58,604 bases of DNA. It comes from Marinifilum fragile JCM 15579. Its GTDB lineage: Bacteria > Bacteroidota > Bacteroidia > Bacteroidales > Marinifilaceae. Each line of letters starts with the position of its first letter. Positions within the stretch are counted from its first letter, which is position 1. The stretch covers positions 1 to 58,604 of the forward strand of contig NZ_BAZX01000028.1 in the NCBI RefSeq assembly GCF_001310955.1, given 5' to 3'. Position numbers and translations under genes: made by a program. The notes under the pieces are model-generated. The model was given only the letters and a program-made list of their open reading frames with translations. It was not told the origin of the DNA and made no database searches. Below, one piece after another: positions 25,777 to 34,875 of the stretch.

Positions 25777-25784
25777 TATTTTTG
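25777..25784 (+). promoter_or_regulatory. Possible -7 element for the CarboxypepD_reg / YwqK-like operon
   Basis: TATTTTTG matches TAnnTTTG. It is 132 nt before the start codon at 25916 and no well-placed -33 TTTG is found, so it is tentative. Confidence 0.35.
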
Positions 25785-25915
25785 TAGTGTTAATCAATAT
25801 GAATAAAAAATCAAATTTGATCTCAATTTAAAGATAGACAAATTAAGTTCATTATTGAGAATGAAATTTAAATAAAAATTAGAGGATTTATTACTAAGAC
25901 AAAAAATTAGAAACA

Positions 25916-26287
25916 ATGAAAAAGCTTGTTTTCCTTTTTATCGCATTACTTGTTGTTGGACTAGAAAGTCAGGCAATCAACGTAGTTACACCTAATGGTG
26001 ACAAAGAAATAGAAGCCACAGAATTGGCAGCAATTGAAACGACTAGTCTTTCTGGTGTTGTATTGGATAATGAAACCGGTGAAGCATTGGTTGGAGTAGC
26101 CATCCGTTTTGAAGGATCAAAAGAAACAGTGTATACCGATTTTGATGGTAACTTTAAAATTGACAATGTAATTCCTGGAAAGTACAATGTTCTGTCTAGC
26201 TACATTTCGTACACAGATAATAAAATGAAGGAAGTAAATGTTAGTGGCAAGAACAATGTTATTCGCCTTGTACTTAAAAAGGACTAA
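25916..26287 (+). CDS. Small exported CarboxypepD_reg-like domain protein
   Basis: 123 residues: signal peptide (KLVFLFIALLVVGLESQA) and one carboxypeptidase-regulatory-like beta-sandwich (about 42-122: LSGVVLDNETGEALVGVAIRF, then VYTDFDGNFKIDNVIPGKY). The domain usually stands at the N-terminus of TonB receptors; here it is alone. It precedes a YwqK-like gene by 10 nt and both are exported, so they probably form an operon. Function unknown. Confidence 0.8.
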   Translation: MKKLVFLFIALLVVGLESQAINVVTPNGDKEIEATELAAIETTSLSGVVLDNETGEALVGVAIRFEGSKETVYTDFDGNFKIDNVIPGKYNVLSSYISYTDNKMKEVNVSGKNNVIRLVLKKD

Positions 26288-26297
26288 TTAAGAGTAA

Positions 26298-26765
26298 ATG
26301 ATAAAAAGACTTGGAGTAATATTAGGCGTACTATTTTGCCTGATTGCGAATCACTCTTTTTCTCAAGCCATTGAAGAAATAGAGGGATTATATTACACTA
26401 CAAAAGGAGATTTATACACCGGAACATATACAGAATTTTATGAGAGTGGTGTAAAAAGAATTGAAATGAATATTGAAGAAGGAAAGAGAAATGGTAAAAT
26501 TACTCTTTACTTCGAAAATGAAAAAGTTCAGGAAGTGAGATCCTATGTAAATGGCTTAATGGATGGTACCTGGATTACTTGGAATGATAAATCAGTAAAA
26601 ATTGCCGAAGCAAATTATAAAAAGAATAAAAAGCACGGCAAGTGGTACATTTGGGACGACAATGGTGTAAAACGCTATGAAATGGAGTATTACGAAGGAA
26701 AAAAAGTCGGAACATGGTCCATTTGGGATGCTAAGGGCAATTTAATTAAAGAACGGAAGTTTTAG
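26298..26765 (+). CDS. Exported YwqK/MORN-like repeat protein
   Basis: 155 residues with signal peptide (LGVILGVLFCLIANHSFS). The mature part is made of about five short repeats of the form Y-E-S/N-G-x-x-K/R (FYESGVKRIEMNIEEGKRNGK, then YVNGLMDGTWITWND, then YKKNKKHGKWYIWDDNGVKRYEM), typical of MORN or the so-called YwqK antitoxin family. The antitoxin label in databases rests on Bacillus YwqK; here no toxin gene is adjacent, and the export signal speaks for an envelope role. Confidence 0.82.
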   Translation: MIKRLGVILGVLFCLIANHSFSQAIEEIEGLYYTTKGDLYTGTYTEFYESGVKRIEMNIEEGKRNGKITLYFENEKVQEVRSYVNGLMDGTWITWNDKSVKIAEANYKKNKKHGKWYIWDDNGVKRYEMEYYEGKKVGTWSIWDAKGNLIKERKF

Positions 26766-26792
26766 TAAATTCAGATAATAGAAGTTCTCTTG

Positions 26793-26829
26793 AAAGTCGC
26801 TTAATTTTATTAAGCGGCTTTCTTTTTTG
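26793..26829 (+). terminator. Terminator after the YwqK-like gene
   Basis: AAAGTCGCTTA, 7-nt loop, TAAGCGGCTTT with one G-T pair, followed by CTTTTTT. Confidence 0.85.
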
Positions 26830-26929
26830 TACAATCTTTTTTAATTGCATTTGATGCCATATATATTTCTTAATAATTTTGAATAAGAATCGTTAATATT
26901 GCAGAAGCTTTAAGAAATTACCGTAAAAA

Positions 26930-27754
26930 ATGAAGTCTCTTTCTGAATTAGGAAAAATTGTTGTTGAGCAAATCAAAGAATTTGTTCCATTTGTGATATC
27001 TGAATTCAGAGGTTTTTTAAAAAGGAACAAATACGGTGTGATGGGGACATTGGCCTTTCATATGATACTTTTGATTCTTTTATTTTCATTTAAACTACAC
27101 ACTAAGAGAGAGTTTCTCGAGGCAGAAATTTTCATTGATATACCACAAGAATTAGTCGAACAAATTCTCGAAGAGAAAGAAGAGGAGATTAAAAAAGAGA
27201 TCGAAGAAAAAAATTCAGAAATAAACGAAAGTGTAGACAAACTTCTGCGATCAATTGCCGTAAACCAAGACGTTAAAAAATCAAATTCCGATCCAAAACA
27301 AAAGGTGGAGGATATGATTGATGAGATTAAGAAGAATTTGGATGAATATGGATCTGACGATGCATCGGGTGGTGATGATGGTTTAAATGAATTTAAAAAA
27401 GACAGTTTAAGCATAGCCGAAGAGAGAGAAAAACAGCGTGTTTTGGACTCATTACAAAGTATAGAATATAGTGGTCCAAGTAGTGTTTATTATAGTCTCG
27501 AGGGGCGTCATAAGATCTATTTACCCATTCCAGTTTTTAAGTGCGAGGGCGAAGGTAAAATAGTTGTAAAAATAGGTGTTAGCCGTAGTGGAAGAGTAGT
27601 GGAATCTAAAATTGTGAAAGATCAGTGCAGTGTTCAGGACGATTGTTTGTTTGATGCTGCTTTGGATGCAACCAATCGATCAAGATTCAATGTAAGTACT
27701 ACAAGTCCACAAACACAGTTTGGAACAATTACCTACAACTTTGTAAAGCAGTAA
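26930..27754 (+). CDS. TonB-like energy transducer with acidic coiled-coil linker
   Basis: 274 residues. A cytoplasmic N-terminal part is followed by one membrane helix (about 38-55, GTLAFHMILLILLFSFKL); a strongly charged coiled coil (about 60-130, EEKEEEIKKEIEEKNSEI) replaces the usual Pro-rich TonB linker; a TonB C-terminal-like domain is at about 190-274 (GKIVVKIGVSRSGRVVESKIV, then FDAALDATNRSRFN). The two Cys in VKDQCSVQDDC are unusual for TonB. It probably spans the periplasm to contact an outer-membrane partner, but the partner is unknown. Long N-terminal extension and acidic linker make it atypical. Confidence 0.75.
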   Translation: MKSLSELGKIVVEQIKEFVPFVISEFRGFLKRNKYGVMGTLAFHMILLILLFSFKLHTKREFLEAEIFIDIPQELVEQILEEKEEEIKKEIEEKNSEINESVDKLLRSIAVNQDVKKSNSDPKQKVEDMIDEIKKNLDEYGSDDASGGDDGLNEFKKDSLSIAEEREKQRVLDSLQSIEYSGPSSVYYSLEGRHKIYLPIPVFKCEGEGKIVVKIGVSRSGRVVESKIVKDQCSVQDDCLFDAALDATNRSRFNVSTTSPQTQFGTITYNFVKQ

Positions 27755-27854
27755 GTAACAAAGGCATTCTTCTATTCAAACCAATTCGGATTATGATTAT
27801 TTACTGATATTATCTAAATTGGCATTCGTTTTTATCCTAAAGAATTAAAAAAAT

Positions 27855-29264
27855 ATGGGCTTTTTTTTAGCATCAAAACTTCGTAAGGCATCAAATACTG
27901 TTGCTATCGAGAAAAAAAGAGATGAGCTTAGAAGTGATTTTGAAGAATTTGAGCAATTCTCGAAATCGGATGAATTAAAGCAATTTAATGAACTTGAATT
28001 GTTGGTATTATCTGATGAATTCAAGAGAAATAAAAAAATGATAGAGAGCAAATCCTTTAAAAGGAGTGAGCTGTATCAGGAAGAGAGAGCTTTTAAAAAG
28101 TATCAGCAATCAAAAAAGTTTAAAACCTATTTTCGACTGAAGGATTCTTCTGAATTATCTACTTTTAATTTGGTTGAAGAATCAAAAGATTTGGAGCGCT
28201 TTAAAGAATTGGAAGCGCTTATGAAATCATCCAAACTGAATAAAAAGAAAAATGCTGAAGAAATTTCGGAATACAAAAGGCTAAAAAGTTCTGCCAGATT
28301 AAAAGAGTACTTTAAGTTTAAAAAATCCAAAGCATTAAAAATCTACAATGAGGTAGATAAATCATCTGATTTGCAAAAATACTATCAACTTGAGGAAAGA
28401 ATAAGCTCGGAAGAATTTAAAGAGGAGAAAGCGTTTCTTTTGGACAAAAAACGATTTGAAAAAACAGAGGATTTTAAGAAACTTCAAGAGTATAATAGCT
28501 TAAAATCATCAGAGAAATTTGTAAAACATTTCAAGTTAAAAGATAAAAATCCATTTGAAGAAATTAAGAAATGGGAATTAACTTTTGCGGAAGAATTTGA
28601 TACTGGAAATTTGGACACCAATAAGTGGATTACACGTTATTATTGGGGAGATAAATTAATGGATAAAGGATATTCATTAGATTCGGACTTGCATACATTT
28701 ACGGATGGAGAAAATGTTAAAGTTTCAGGATCATCAGCTTGTCTGTTGGCAAAAAAAGAATCAAAAGAAGGATTGGTTTGGAATCCAAAATTAGGATTTG
28801 TACCTAAAAGCTTTGATTATACTTCAGCCATTATTAATACAGGTGATTCGTTTCGCCAAAAATTCGGAAGATTCGAAGCTAAAATTAAAGTGAAGAACCC
28901 TGCCCAGGTTCAGAATTCATTCTGGATGGTTGCAGACAAAAGCTTACCACATATCGATATTTTTAAAACCTTTAATGGTGGAAAAATAATGAATGCCAAT
29001 TTTTGGGGAAGTGAAAATTCTCCTCAGAAGAGTGAGTTCAAGGTAAAAGGTATTGATTTGAGTAAAGGATATTTTATATATTCACTTGATTGGAGTGCAA
29101 ACGAATTGGTTTGGAAAATAAATGATGTTCCTGTTAAAACTCAAACAACAGGAATTCCTCAAGATCCAATGTATTTGAATTTTAGCCTTGCAGTAAAAGA
29201 GGCAAGAAATGACTTAAATGCAGAAATGGAAATTGATTGGATAAGATGCTACCAAAGAAAATAA
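27855..29264 (+). CDS. Cytoplasmic coiled-coil repeat protein with inactive GH16-like domain
   Basis: 469 residues, no signal peptide. Residues about 15-235 are charged helical repeats of about 60-75 residues, three units opening with SDELKQFNELE, SKDLERFKELE and SSDLQKYYQLE. Residues about 240-469 resemble the concanavalin-like GH16 fold (laminarinases, beta-glucanases): LTFAEEFDTGNLDTNKWI, KFGRFEAKIKV, YFIYSLDWSANELVWKIND, and final MEIDWIRCYQ. The GH16 catalytic motif ExDxxE is replaced by HIDIFK: His366 and Lys371 stand where the two glutamates should be, only Asp368 remains. It is therefore predicted to be a non-hydrolytic, perhaps glycan-binding or structural, protein. A cytoplasmic location for such a domain is odd; the start codon is well placed and no upstream signal can be added. 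Confidence 0.78.
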   Translation: MGFFLASKLRKASNTVAIEKKRDELRSDFEEFEQFSKSDELKQFNELELLVLSDEFKRNKKMIESKSFKRSELYQEERAFKKYQQSKKFKTYFRLKDSSELSTFNLVEESKDLERFKELEALMKSSKLNKKKNAEEISEYKRLKSSARLKEYFKFKKSKALKIYNEVDKSSDLQKYYQLEERISSEEFKEEKAFLLDKKRFEKTEDFKKLQEYNSLKSSEKFVKHFKLKDKNPFEEIKKWELTFAEEFDTGNLDTNKWITRYYWGDKLMDKGYSLDSDLHTFTDGENVKVSGSSACLLAKKESKEGLVWNPKLGFVPKSFDYTSAIINTGDSFRQKFGRFEAKIKVKNPAQVQNSFWMVADKSLPHIDIFKTFNGGKIMNANFWGSENSPQKSEFKVKGIDLSKGYFIYSLDWSANELVWKINDVPVKTQTTGIPQDPMYLNFSLAVKEARNDLNAEMEIDWIRCYQRK

Positions 29265-29271
29265 ATACAAT

Positions 29272-29301
29272 AAAAAAAGTGCCTTTCGGCACTTTTTTTA
29301 G
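29272..29301. terminator. Strong bidirectional terminator
   Basis: AAAAAAAGTGCC, loop TTTC, GGCACTTTTTTT. It lies between the convergent pseudo-GH16 gene and the 29298-29891 gene. Confidence 0.88.
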
Positions 29302-29891
29302 TTTAAGGATGTCCCAACGTTGAACACACTAAAGTAATTATCTATGGAATCGGCCAGTTGATCTTTTAAATCATCCAACTCTTGTTTTTCCATTTCATCT
29401 TCGTCCCAATAGGTAAGAACGATGTTTAGATAATCCTTTATCTGTTCCGGTGAAGTTTCCAATCCCAAATCTTTTCGGAGCAAAACATTAAACTCGGCAA
29501 ACCACAACAAAGCAATCTTGTGCTCGTGTACTGTTCCTTCAACAAAAGAACTTAGAGATTTAAATTCTAAAAACTTCCGAATGGTTAGTTCCGAAGCTAA
29601 ATAGTACAGTCGCGTTCCAAGCTCCAAAAACTCTTTTTGAAGCCTTTTAAAGTTGCTCTTGCTCTTTTTTTCACACAAAATCTTCATAAAAAAAGCATTG
29701 ATTCGAAGAAATTCTTCTCTCTTCTCATCGGAAGCAGCAAGTGAGTTTGTGGTTGATTCTTTCACTTTTGTTTCAGCTTCTTCTTCATTTGAATTTGCGG
29801 CAGCATTCCTTTTTTCCTGAATTAAAAAGGAAATGATGAAAGCAAGGGCAGCTAAGATTAAAATTTGCAGTATTACCGAGATGATTTCCAT
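29298..29891 (-). CDS. Membrane-anchored helical protein of unknown function
   Basis: 197 residues. One N-terminal membrane helix (IISVILQILILAALAFIISFLI) acts as an anchor; then a charged linker (about 28-58) and a helical, mostly cytoplasmic-looking domain (about 60-197) with acidic C-terminal region (YWDEDEMEKQELDDL). No family recognised. Its stop lies inside the terminator hairpin. Upstream on its own strand is a 383-nt intergenic region. Confidence 0.7.
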   Translation of the reverse strand: MEIISVILQILILAALAFIISFLIQEKRNAAANSNEEEAETKVKESTTNSLAASDEKREEFLRINAFFMKILCEKKSKSNFKRLQKEFLELGTRLYYLASELTIRKFLEFKSLSSFVEGTVHEHKIALLWFAEFNVLLRKDLGLETSPEQIKDYLNIVLTYWDEDEMEKQELDDLKDQLADSIDNYFSVFNVGTSLN

Positions 29892-30232
29892 GTTTAAAGG
29901 TTTAGTGAATATGATTAATTTGGTTGATTGGAAATAACAAACTCATCTTTAAAAATTTACGAATTATTATGTTTTTGCCCAAAATCAGTTTGGTTCATTT
30001 TATTTACTTTTGATTTTTGTGGATAAACAAATCATATTTAATGATGAAAAAATCATTTTAATTTTTAATAAATAATTGTATAAAATTGGTTAAATCAGCA
30101 TGTTATCAATTATGGTTTAAGATACATGAATATAATGAATGCAAACGAAATATGACAAATGTTTTTTTCAAACAACACATATTGTTTACATGAAATAGAT
30201 CTGAAAATAACATGATTATTAGGATAATAAAA
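29892..30232. other. AT-rich intergenic region with one perfect DnaA box
   Basis: TGTGGATAA at 30018-30026 is the exact reverse complement of the consensus DnaA box TTATCCACA and is followed by an AT-only-like stretch (30027-30100). Only a single consensus box is seen, so it is not enough to call an origin. No gene found. Confidence 0.4.
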
Positions 30233-30258
30233 AAGCCGACTAATTGTCGGCTTTCCTA
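30231..30258. terminator. Terminator of the efflux operon
   Basis: AAAAGCCGAC, loop TAATT, GTCGGCTTT. It lies 17 nt beyond the RND gene stop on the minus strand, where the A tract gives a T run. Confidence 0.8.
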
Positions 30259-30274
30259 TTTTTGTTGTATATGT

Positions 30275-33200
30275 TTATTTCTTTGAGAAATAGTCATAAA
30301 ATCGATGTTCAATTTGTGTTGAAAGTCGGAACATCACAGGTGCAATTACCAATGTTAAGAAAGTTGCAACGGTTAGTCCAAATATCACAGTCCATGACAT
30401 CGGTCCCCAAAAGGCAGTACTATCACTACCAAACGAAAGGTGTGGATTAAATTCGCTCAATAGAGAGAAAAAGTCGAAGTTCATTCCAACAGCAAGTGGT
30501 AATAAGCCAAGTACCGTAGTAATTGCAGTTAACAATACCGGACGTAAACGTGTTTTACCTGCTTTTGCGATACAATCAATCTCTTCTGCTGAACTCAGAT
30601 ACTTTCTATCACTCATATCGGTTTCCTTAATCTTTCTTTTTCGAAGCAAATCAATATAATCGACCAAAACAATACCATTATTTACTACAATACCAGCAAG
30701 GGATATAATACCAATTCCTGTCATTAGAATTACAAATGGCATTTGGAAAATACCCAAACCTAAGAAAACACCAATTGTACTAAATAGTACTGTAATCATT
30801 ATAATAAGTGGCTTAATTGCAGAATTAAACTGAGAAACCAAAATTAAAGTAATTAAGGCCAATGCAATCATAAGTGCCTGAGTAAGGAATGCCTGAGTTT
30901 CCTCTTGTTCTTCCTGCTCTCCTGTAAGTTTATAAGAATAACCTTTTGGCATTTCGAAATCGGCCAACAATTCTCTTACCCTTGTGTTTATGATATTAGC
31001 ATTAAATCCTTCCTTTACGTTTGAGTATATGGTAACAACACGTGTGTTTTCGATACGATTAATTCTTTCATAGGTTGAACCGTAAGAGTAATCAGCAACC
31101 GCCGAAATTGGAACTTGTACCATTTCGTTACTAATTGGACTCATCACACTAATTTTCTGATTCATTAATGCTGGTACATCATATCGATATTTGTCATTCA
31201 ATCGAAGCATGATATCATATTCATCTTCACCATCTTTAAATTTAGATACCTCCATACCATAAAGAGAGTTACGTAAGGCTCTTGCAACCTGGTTTGTAGA
31301 TAATCCAAATCGACGAACTTTATCGCGATCGATATTAATTAGCATTTCAGGTTTACCTTGATCCAAATCTAACTTCAACTCTTCAATTCCTGGAATTCTA
31401 TCATCATCAATTAATTGCTTAACGCGATTTGCCTGAATCAATAAATCCTCAAAGTCATCTCCCGAAACCTCAATATTGACAGGATATCCAACCGGAGGTC
31501 CCTGATCATCTTTTTCCACGAAAATTTTAGCACCAACAAAACCTTCAAAATTTGCAGTCAGTTCCTGCATAATCTCAGATGTGCTAATGCCGCCACGATC
31601 TTTAAATTCCACAAATGAAATTGTGGTTAATGATTTGTTTGCTGCACGACTTGATTCAAACATTCCACCTTTACCAGAACCAACGTTGGTTGATTTCGAT
31701 CGGATGATGTCCTCATATGGTTCCATGGTTTTATTCACAATTACCTCAACACGTTTTGTAAGCTCATTTGTTTTGTGAATATCTGTTCCCAATGGCAATT
31801 CCATGGTTACATAAATGGATTTTGGATCATTATCCGGGAAGAAAACGAATAAAGGTTTTGTGCTAAAGTAGAATACAATTGATAGAATCATCAGAACAAA
31901 TGTTCCTACAAAGAACAAAAGTGGCCTAATTCCTTTTAATGCAAATCGCAGTGTTTTCTCGTACCTGTTTTCTAGTATTACCAGTAATTTGGTTTGAAAC
32001 CAGCGAGCAAATGGTTTTAAAGCAACCAGGTTGAACAATACAATAACACCAATAAGCATCAAAAGATTGGCAATAAAGAAGCTTTCTATTGTACCAAATA
32101 TCTTCATTAAATAAAATGGCAGAGATACAACAAGAAAAGAAGTTCCAATTAGGATGAATTTCTTCTTGTTCATTTTTTTATTTACATCATCTAACTTCAC
32201 AAAAGTTGCAGTAAATACTGGGTTAAGAATCAGTGCAACAAACAATGAAGACGACAATACAATAATCAATGTAATTGGAAGGTATTTCATAAACTCACCC
32301 ATGATTCCACCCCATAAAAGCAATGGGAAGAATGCAGCCAAGGTAGTTGCTGTTGATGAAATAATAGGACCTGCAATTTCACTAACACCCTTTTTGGTGG
32401 CTTCCAATTTCGATAAACCCTCTTCGTGCAGGCGGTATACGTTTTCGACTACCACAATGGCATTATCAACAAGCATACCCAATGCCAAAATCAAAGAGAA
32501 CAATACCATTTGATTTACCGTGTAACCAATTTGGTTTAGGATGATGAAGGAAATTAACATTGACATAGGAATTGCCAAACCAGAGAACAATGCATTTCTT
32601 AATCCCATGAAAAGATAAAGAACAATTATTACCAGTAGCATACCCATGATGATAGAGTTCTCTAAATCGGCAACCTGACCGCGAACATCTTCAGAGGTAT
32701 CATCAGTTACGGTTACGATTAATCCGCTTGGAAGTGAACCATTTTCTTTTTCCTCGCCAATAATTTTGTAAATGGCATCGGTTGCTGCCAATAAGTTTTC
32801 ACCAGATTTTTTAGTAATCGATAAAGAAACAACAGGTTGGTTATTTAATCTCGAAATGGAAGATAGTTCTTCATAACCATCTTCAACTTCTGCAACATCT
32901 TTCAAATAAACCGCTCTACCATTAGAAACTTTAACAATTGTGTTTTCAATTTGTTTCATGCTGGTATAATCGGCACTTGTACGTATACTTCTTCTGGTAT
33001 TATCAGTAATTAATGTACCAGCACTAACCGTTACATTTTCATCGCTAATTGCCAATTCGATATCGTGGAAAGTAACACCGTTTGCTTCCATTTTGTGCAA
33101 ATCGGCATTGATTTTAATTTCTCTTTCGTCAATTCCTTTGATATCCGCCTCTGAAACTTCAGGAAGAGTTTCAAATTTATCTTGTAATTCTTCTGCAAAC

Positions 33201-33712
33201 TCTTTTAAATCTTCCAATCCAAAATCACCTGAAAGGTTTACGTTAAGGATTGGGAAATCTGCAAAATCAACATCTTCAACAATTGGATCTGTATCCAAAT
33301 CATCAGGTAGTTCGCTTAAGGATTTGTCAACCTTGTCTTTGGTGTCTTGAAGAGCTTGCTTAACAGGTACATCTGTGTTAAACTCTACCACAATTAAACT
33401 CATGTCTTCGTAAGAAGCCGAACTTAATTTCTTAACTCCTTTTAATGATTTTAATTCCTTCTCAATAGGCCTGGTAACCAGGTTTTCAATATCGATAGGA
33501 GAGTTTCCCGGATAAGGAGTTGTAATCATGATATTTGGTATCACAACTTCAGGGAAATATTCTCTTGGCATGCTTTGGTACGAGAACCATCCAAAAAATA
33601 TAAGAATGAAGGTCAGAATAAAAATGGAGTTTTTATTCTTTAACGCACCAAATGTGGGTTTAAACTCCCGCTGAACTTGCTCGGCAGGAGTATTATCTTT
33701 TATATGATCCAT
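30275..33712 (-). CDS. RND multidrug efflux permease (AcrB/HAE1-like)
   Basis: 1145 residues, normal for a 12-span RND pump. N-terminal span (IFILTFILIFFGWFSYQSMPREYFP) followed by two large periplasmic loops and the typical VDNAIVVVEN and GIVVNNGIVLVDY motifs in TM4 and TM10. In AcrB the TM4 motif has two Asp of the proton relay; here the second is Asn. An extra loop with two hydrophobic segments (about 520-600) between TM6 and TM7 carries IFGTIESFFIANLLMLIGV. Last gene of tetR-tolC-hlyD-rnd, 10 nt after the adaptor gene. It would pump small toxic compounds out of the periplasm using the proton gradient; substrate unknown. Confidence 0.95.
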   Translation of the reverse strand: MDHIKDNTPAEQVQREFKPTFGALKNKNSIFILTFILIFFGWFSYQSMPREYFPEVVIPNIMITTPYPGNSPIDIENLVTRPIEKELKSLKGVKKLSSASYEDMSLIVVEFNTDVPVKQALQDTKDKVDKSLSELPDDLDTDPIVEDVDFADFPILNVNLSGDFGLEDLKEFAEELQDKFETLPEVSEADIKGIDEREIKINADLHKMEANGVTFHDIELAISDENVTVSAGTLITDNTRRSIRTSADYTSMKQIENTIVKVSNGRAVYLKDVAEVEDGYEELSSISRLNNQPVVSLSITKKSGENLLAATDAIYKIIGEEKENGSLPSGLIVTVTDDTSEDVRGQVADLENSIIMGMLLVIIVLYLFMGLRNALFSGLAIPMSMLISFIILNQIGYTVNQMVLFSLILALGMLVDNAIVVVENVYRLHEEGLSKLEATKKGVSEIAGPIISSTATTLAAFFPLLLWGGIMGEFMKYLPITLIIVLSSSLFVALILNPVFTATFVKLDDVNKKMNKKKFILIGTSFLVVSLPFYLMKIFGTIESFFIANLLMLIGVIVLFNLVALKPFARWFQTKLLVILENRYEKTLRFALKGIRPLLFFVGTFVLMILSIVFYFSTKPLFVFFPDNDPKSIYVTMELPLGTDIHKTNELTKRVEVIVNKTMEPYEDIIRSKSTNVGSGKGGMFESSRAANKSLTTISFVEFKDRGGISTSEIMQELTANFEGFVGAKIFVEKDDQGPPVGYPVNIEVSGDDFEDLLIQANRVKQLIDDDRIPGIEELKLDLDQGKPEMLINIDRDKVRRFGLSTNQVARALRNSLYGMEVSKFKDGEDEYDIMLRLNDKYRYDVPALMNQKISVMSPISNEMVQVPISAVADYSYGSTYERINRIENTRVVTIYSNVKEGFNANIINTRVRELLADFEMPKGYSYKLTGEQEEQEETQAFLTQALMIALALITLILVSQFNSAIKPLIIMITVLFSTIGVFLGLGIFQMPFVILMTGIGIISLAGIVVNNGIVLVDYIDLLRKRKIKETDMSDRKYLSSAEEIDCIAKAGKTRLRPVLLTAITTVLGLLPLAVGMNFDFFSLLSEFNPHLSFGSDSTAFWGPMSWTVIFGLTVATFLTLVIAPVMFRLSTQIEHRFYDYFSKK

Positions 33713-33722
33713 TTTCTGCGAA

Positions 33723-34844
33723 TTACTTTGTGCTAATTAGTGTTCCGTTTACAACTTGTGAATAACCTTCTGTAATGATTTTATCTCCTAGTTGAATTCC
33801 TGATTCGATTAAAGAAAGGTTGTTGTAGGTTTTCGATATTTGGATGTAAGTTTTTTTGGCAACCAAATTCTTTCCCTCTTTTTTAGCAAGGTACAGGTAG
33901 TTGCCTTCAAAATCTTTCTTCACAATTATAGATGGAACTACAATGGCATTGTCAATTTCGTAATCTTTAATTTTAAGAACAGAAATAAGGTTTGGCTTAA
34001 TTTTATGTCCTGGATTGTTCAAATTGACACGAACTTTAAAACTTCTATTTCCAGGATCGATAATATTTGATGTACGATAAATCGATGCATTGGTACGAAA
34101 ATCGATAGCTGGAAATTCCAATTCAGCTTTTTCCCCAGCTTTAATATAGTTCAGGTAAGTTTCAGCAACATCAGCTTCAACATATACCTGATCGATATTT
34201 ACCAATTGAGCAAAAGGAATGGTTGGCCCTGCCAACTCACCTTTCTTTTGGTGAATTTCATCGATAATACCATTAAAAGGAGCAGTAATAATTGCCATAT
34301 CTTTCTGAGCTTCTAAAGCTTTTAGTTTGCTTTCCAAAGCCTCTTTATTGGCTTTTGCCTCCAAGTATTCAACTTCCGAACCAATTTTTTGATTCCAAAG
34401 TCTTTCTTGTCTTTCAAATAGAATTGTAGATAACTTCAGATTGGTTTTTACTTCATCAATGCTTCTTTGAATTTGAGCAGTATTTAATTTTCCAATTACA
34501 TCACCTTTTTTTACTTTTTGCCCTTCAATAACATCAATGGAAATGATATTACCATTGGTTTCAGGAGTAATTGTGATATTCTTGTCGGCTTCAACATTAC
34601 CAGTTACCTGTATAAAATGCTCGAACTTAGAATTTGTGATTTCTGTAACAGCTACACTTATTGCTTCATCAGTATTGCTTTCACTCTTAATTTCTTTTTC
34701 AAGTGCAGAGATTTTCTTTTTTAAAGCAGAAAATTCCGTTTTATATTTTTTCAATTGATCTTCCTTGCTCAATTCATTGTCTGCATTCTTGGCAGAACAT
34801 GCAAATAGTAGAGGAATAATTGCTGCAATTAATATTTTTTTCAT
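33723..34844 (-). CDS. RND periplasmic adaptor lipoprotein (HlyD/AcrA family)
   Basis: 373 residues. Lipoprotein signal ending in LLFACSAK (Cys16), a coiled-coil helix pair (about 25-60 and 130-180), a lipoyl/barrel-sandwich domain (GNVEADKNITITPETNGNIISIDVIEGQKVKKGDVIGKL read in parts, and APFNGIIDEIHQKKGELAG), a beta-barrel and membrane-proximal domain. It links the RND permease to the TolC-like channel. Gene order and small gaps (31 nt to the TolC gene, 10 nt to the permease) support one operon. Confidence 0.93.
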   Translation of the reverse strand: MKKILIAAIIPLLFACSAKNADNELSKEDQLKKYKTEFSALKKKISALEKEIKSESNTDEAISVAVTEITNSKFEHFIQVTGNVEADKNITITPETNGNIISIDVIEGQKVKKGDVIGKLNTAQIQRSIDEVKTNLKLSTILFERQERLWNQKIGSEVEYLEAKANKEALESKLKALEAQKDMAIITAPFNGIIDEIHQKKGELAGPTIPFAQLVNIDQVYVEADVAETYLNYIKAGEKAELEFPAIDFRTNASIYRTSNIIDPGNRSFKVRVNLNNPGHKIKPNLISVLKIKDYEIDNAIVVPSIIVKKDFEGNYLYLAKKEGKNLVAKKTYIQISKTYNNLSLIESGIQLGDKIITEGYSQVVNGTLISTK

Positions 34845-34875
34845 CTGTTTATGGTTTTTGTAGGATGTTTCTTAA

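Noticed and set aside
26298..26765. Toxin-antitoxin system suggested by the YwqK-like family name
   Set aside because: The protein has a signal peptide and no toxin-like gene is adjacent.
27845..28051. Ser/Asn/Leu-rich minus-strand ORF of 68 codons opposite the coiled-coil gene
   Set aside because: It is the complement of Lys/Glu-rich repeat codons and has no independent support.
34537..34758. Hydrophobic plus-strand ORF in the adaptor gene
   Set aside because: Shadow of the Lys/Glu-rich coiled coil of the HlyD-family protein on the other strand.
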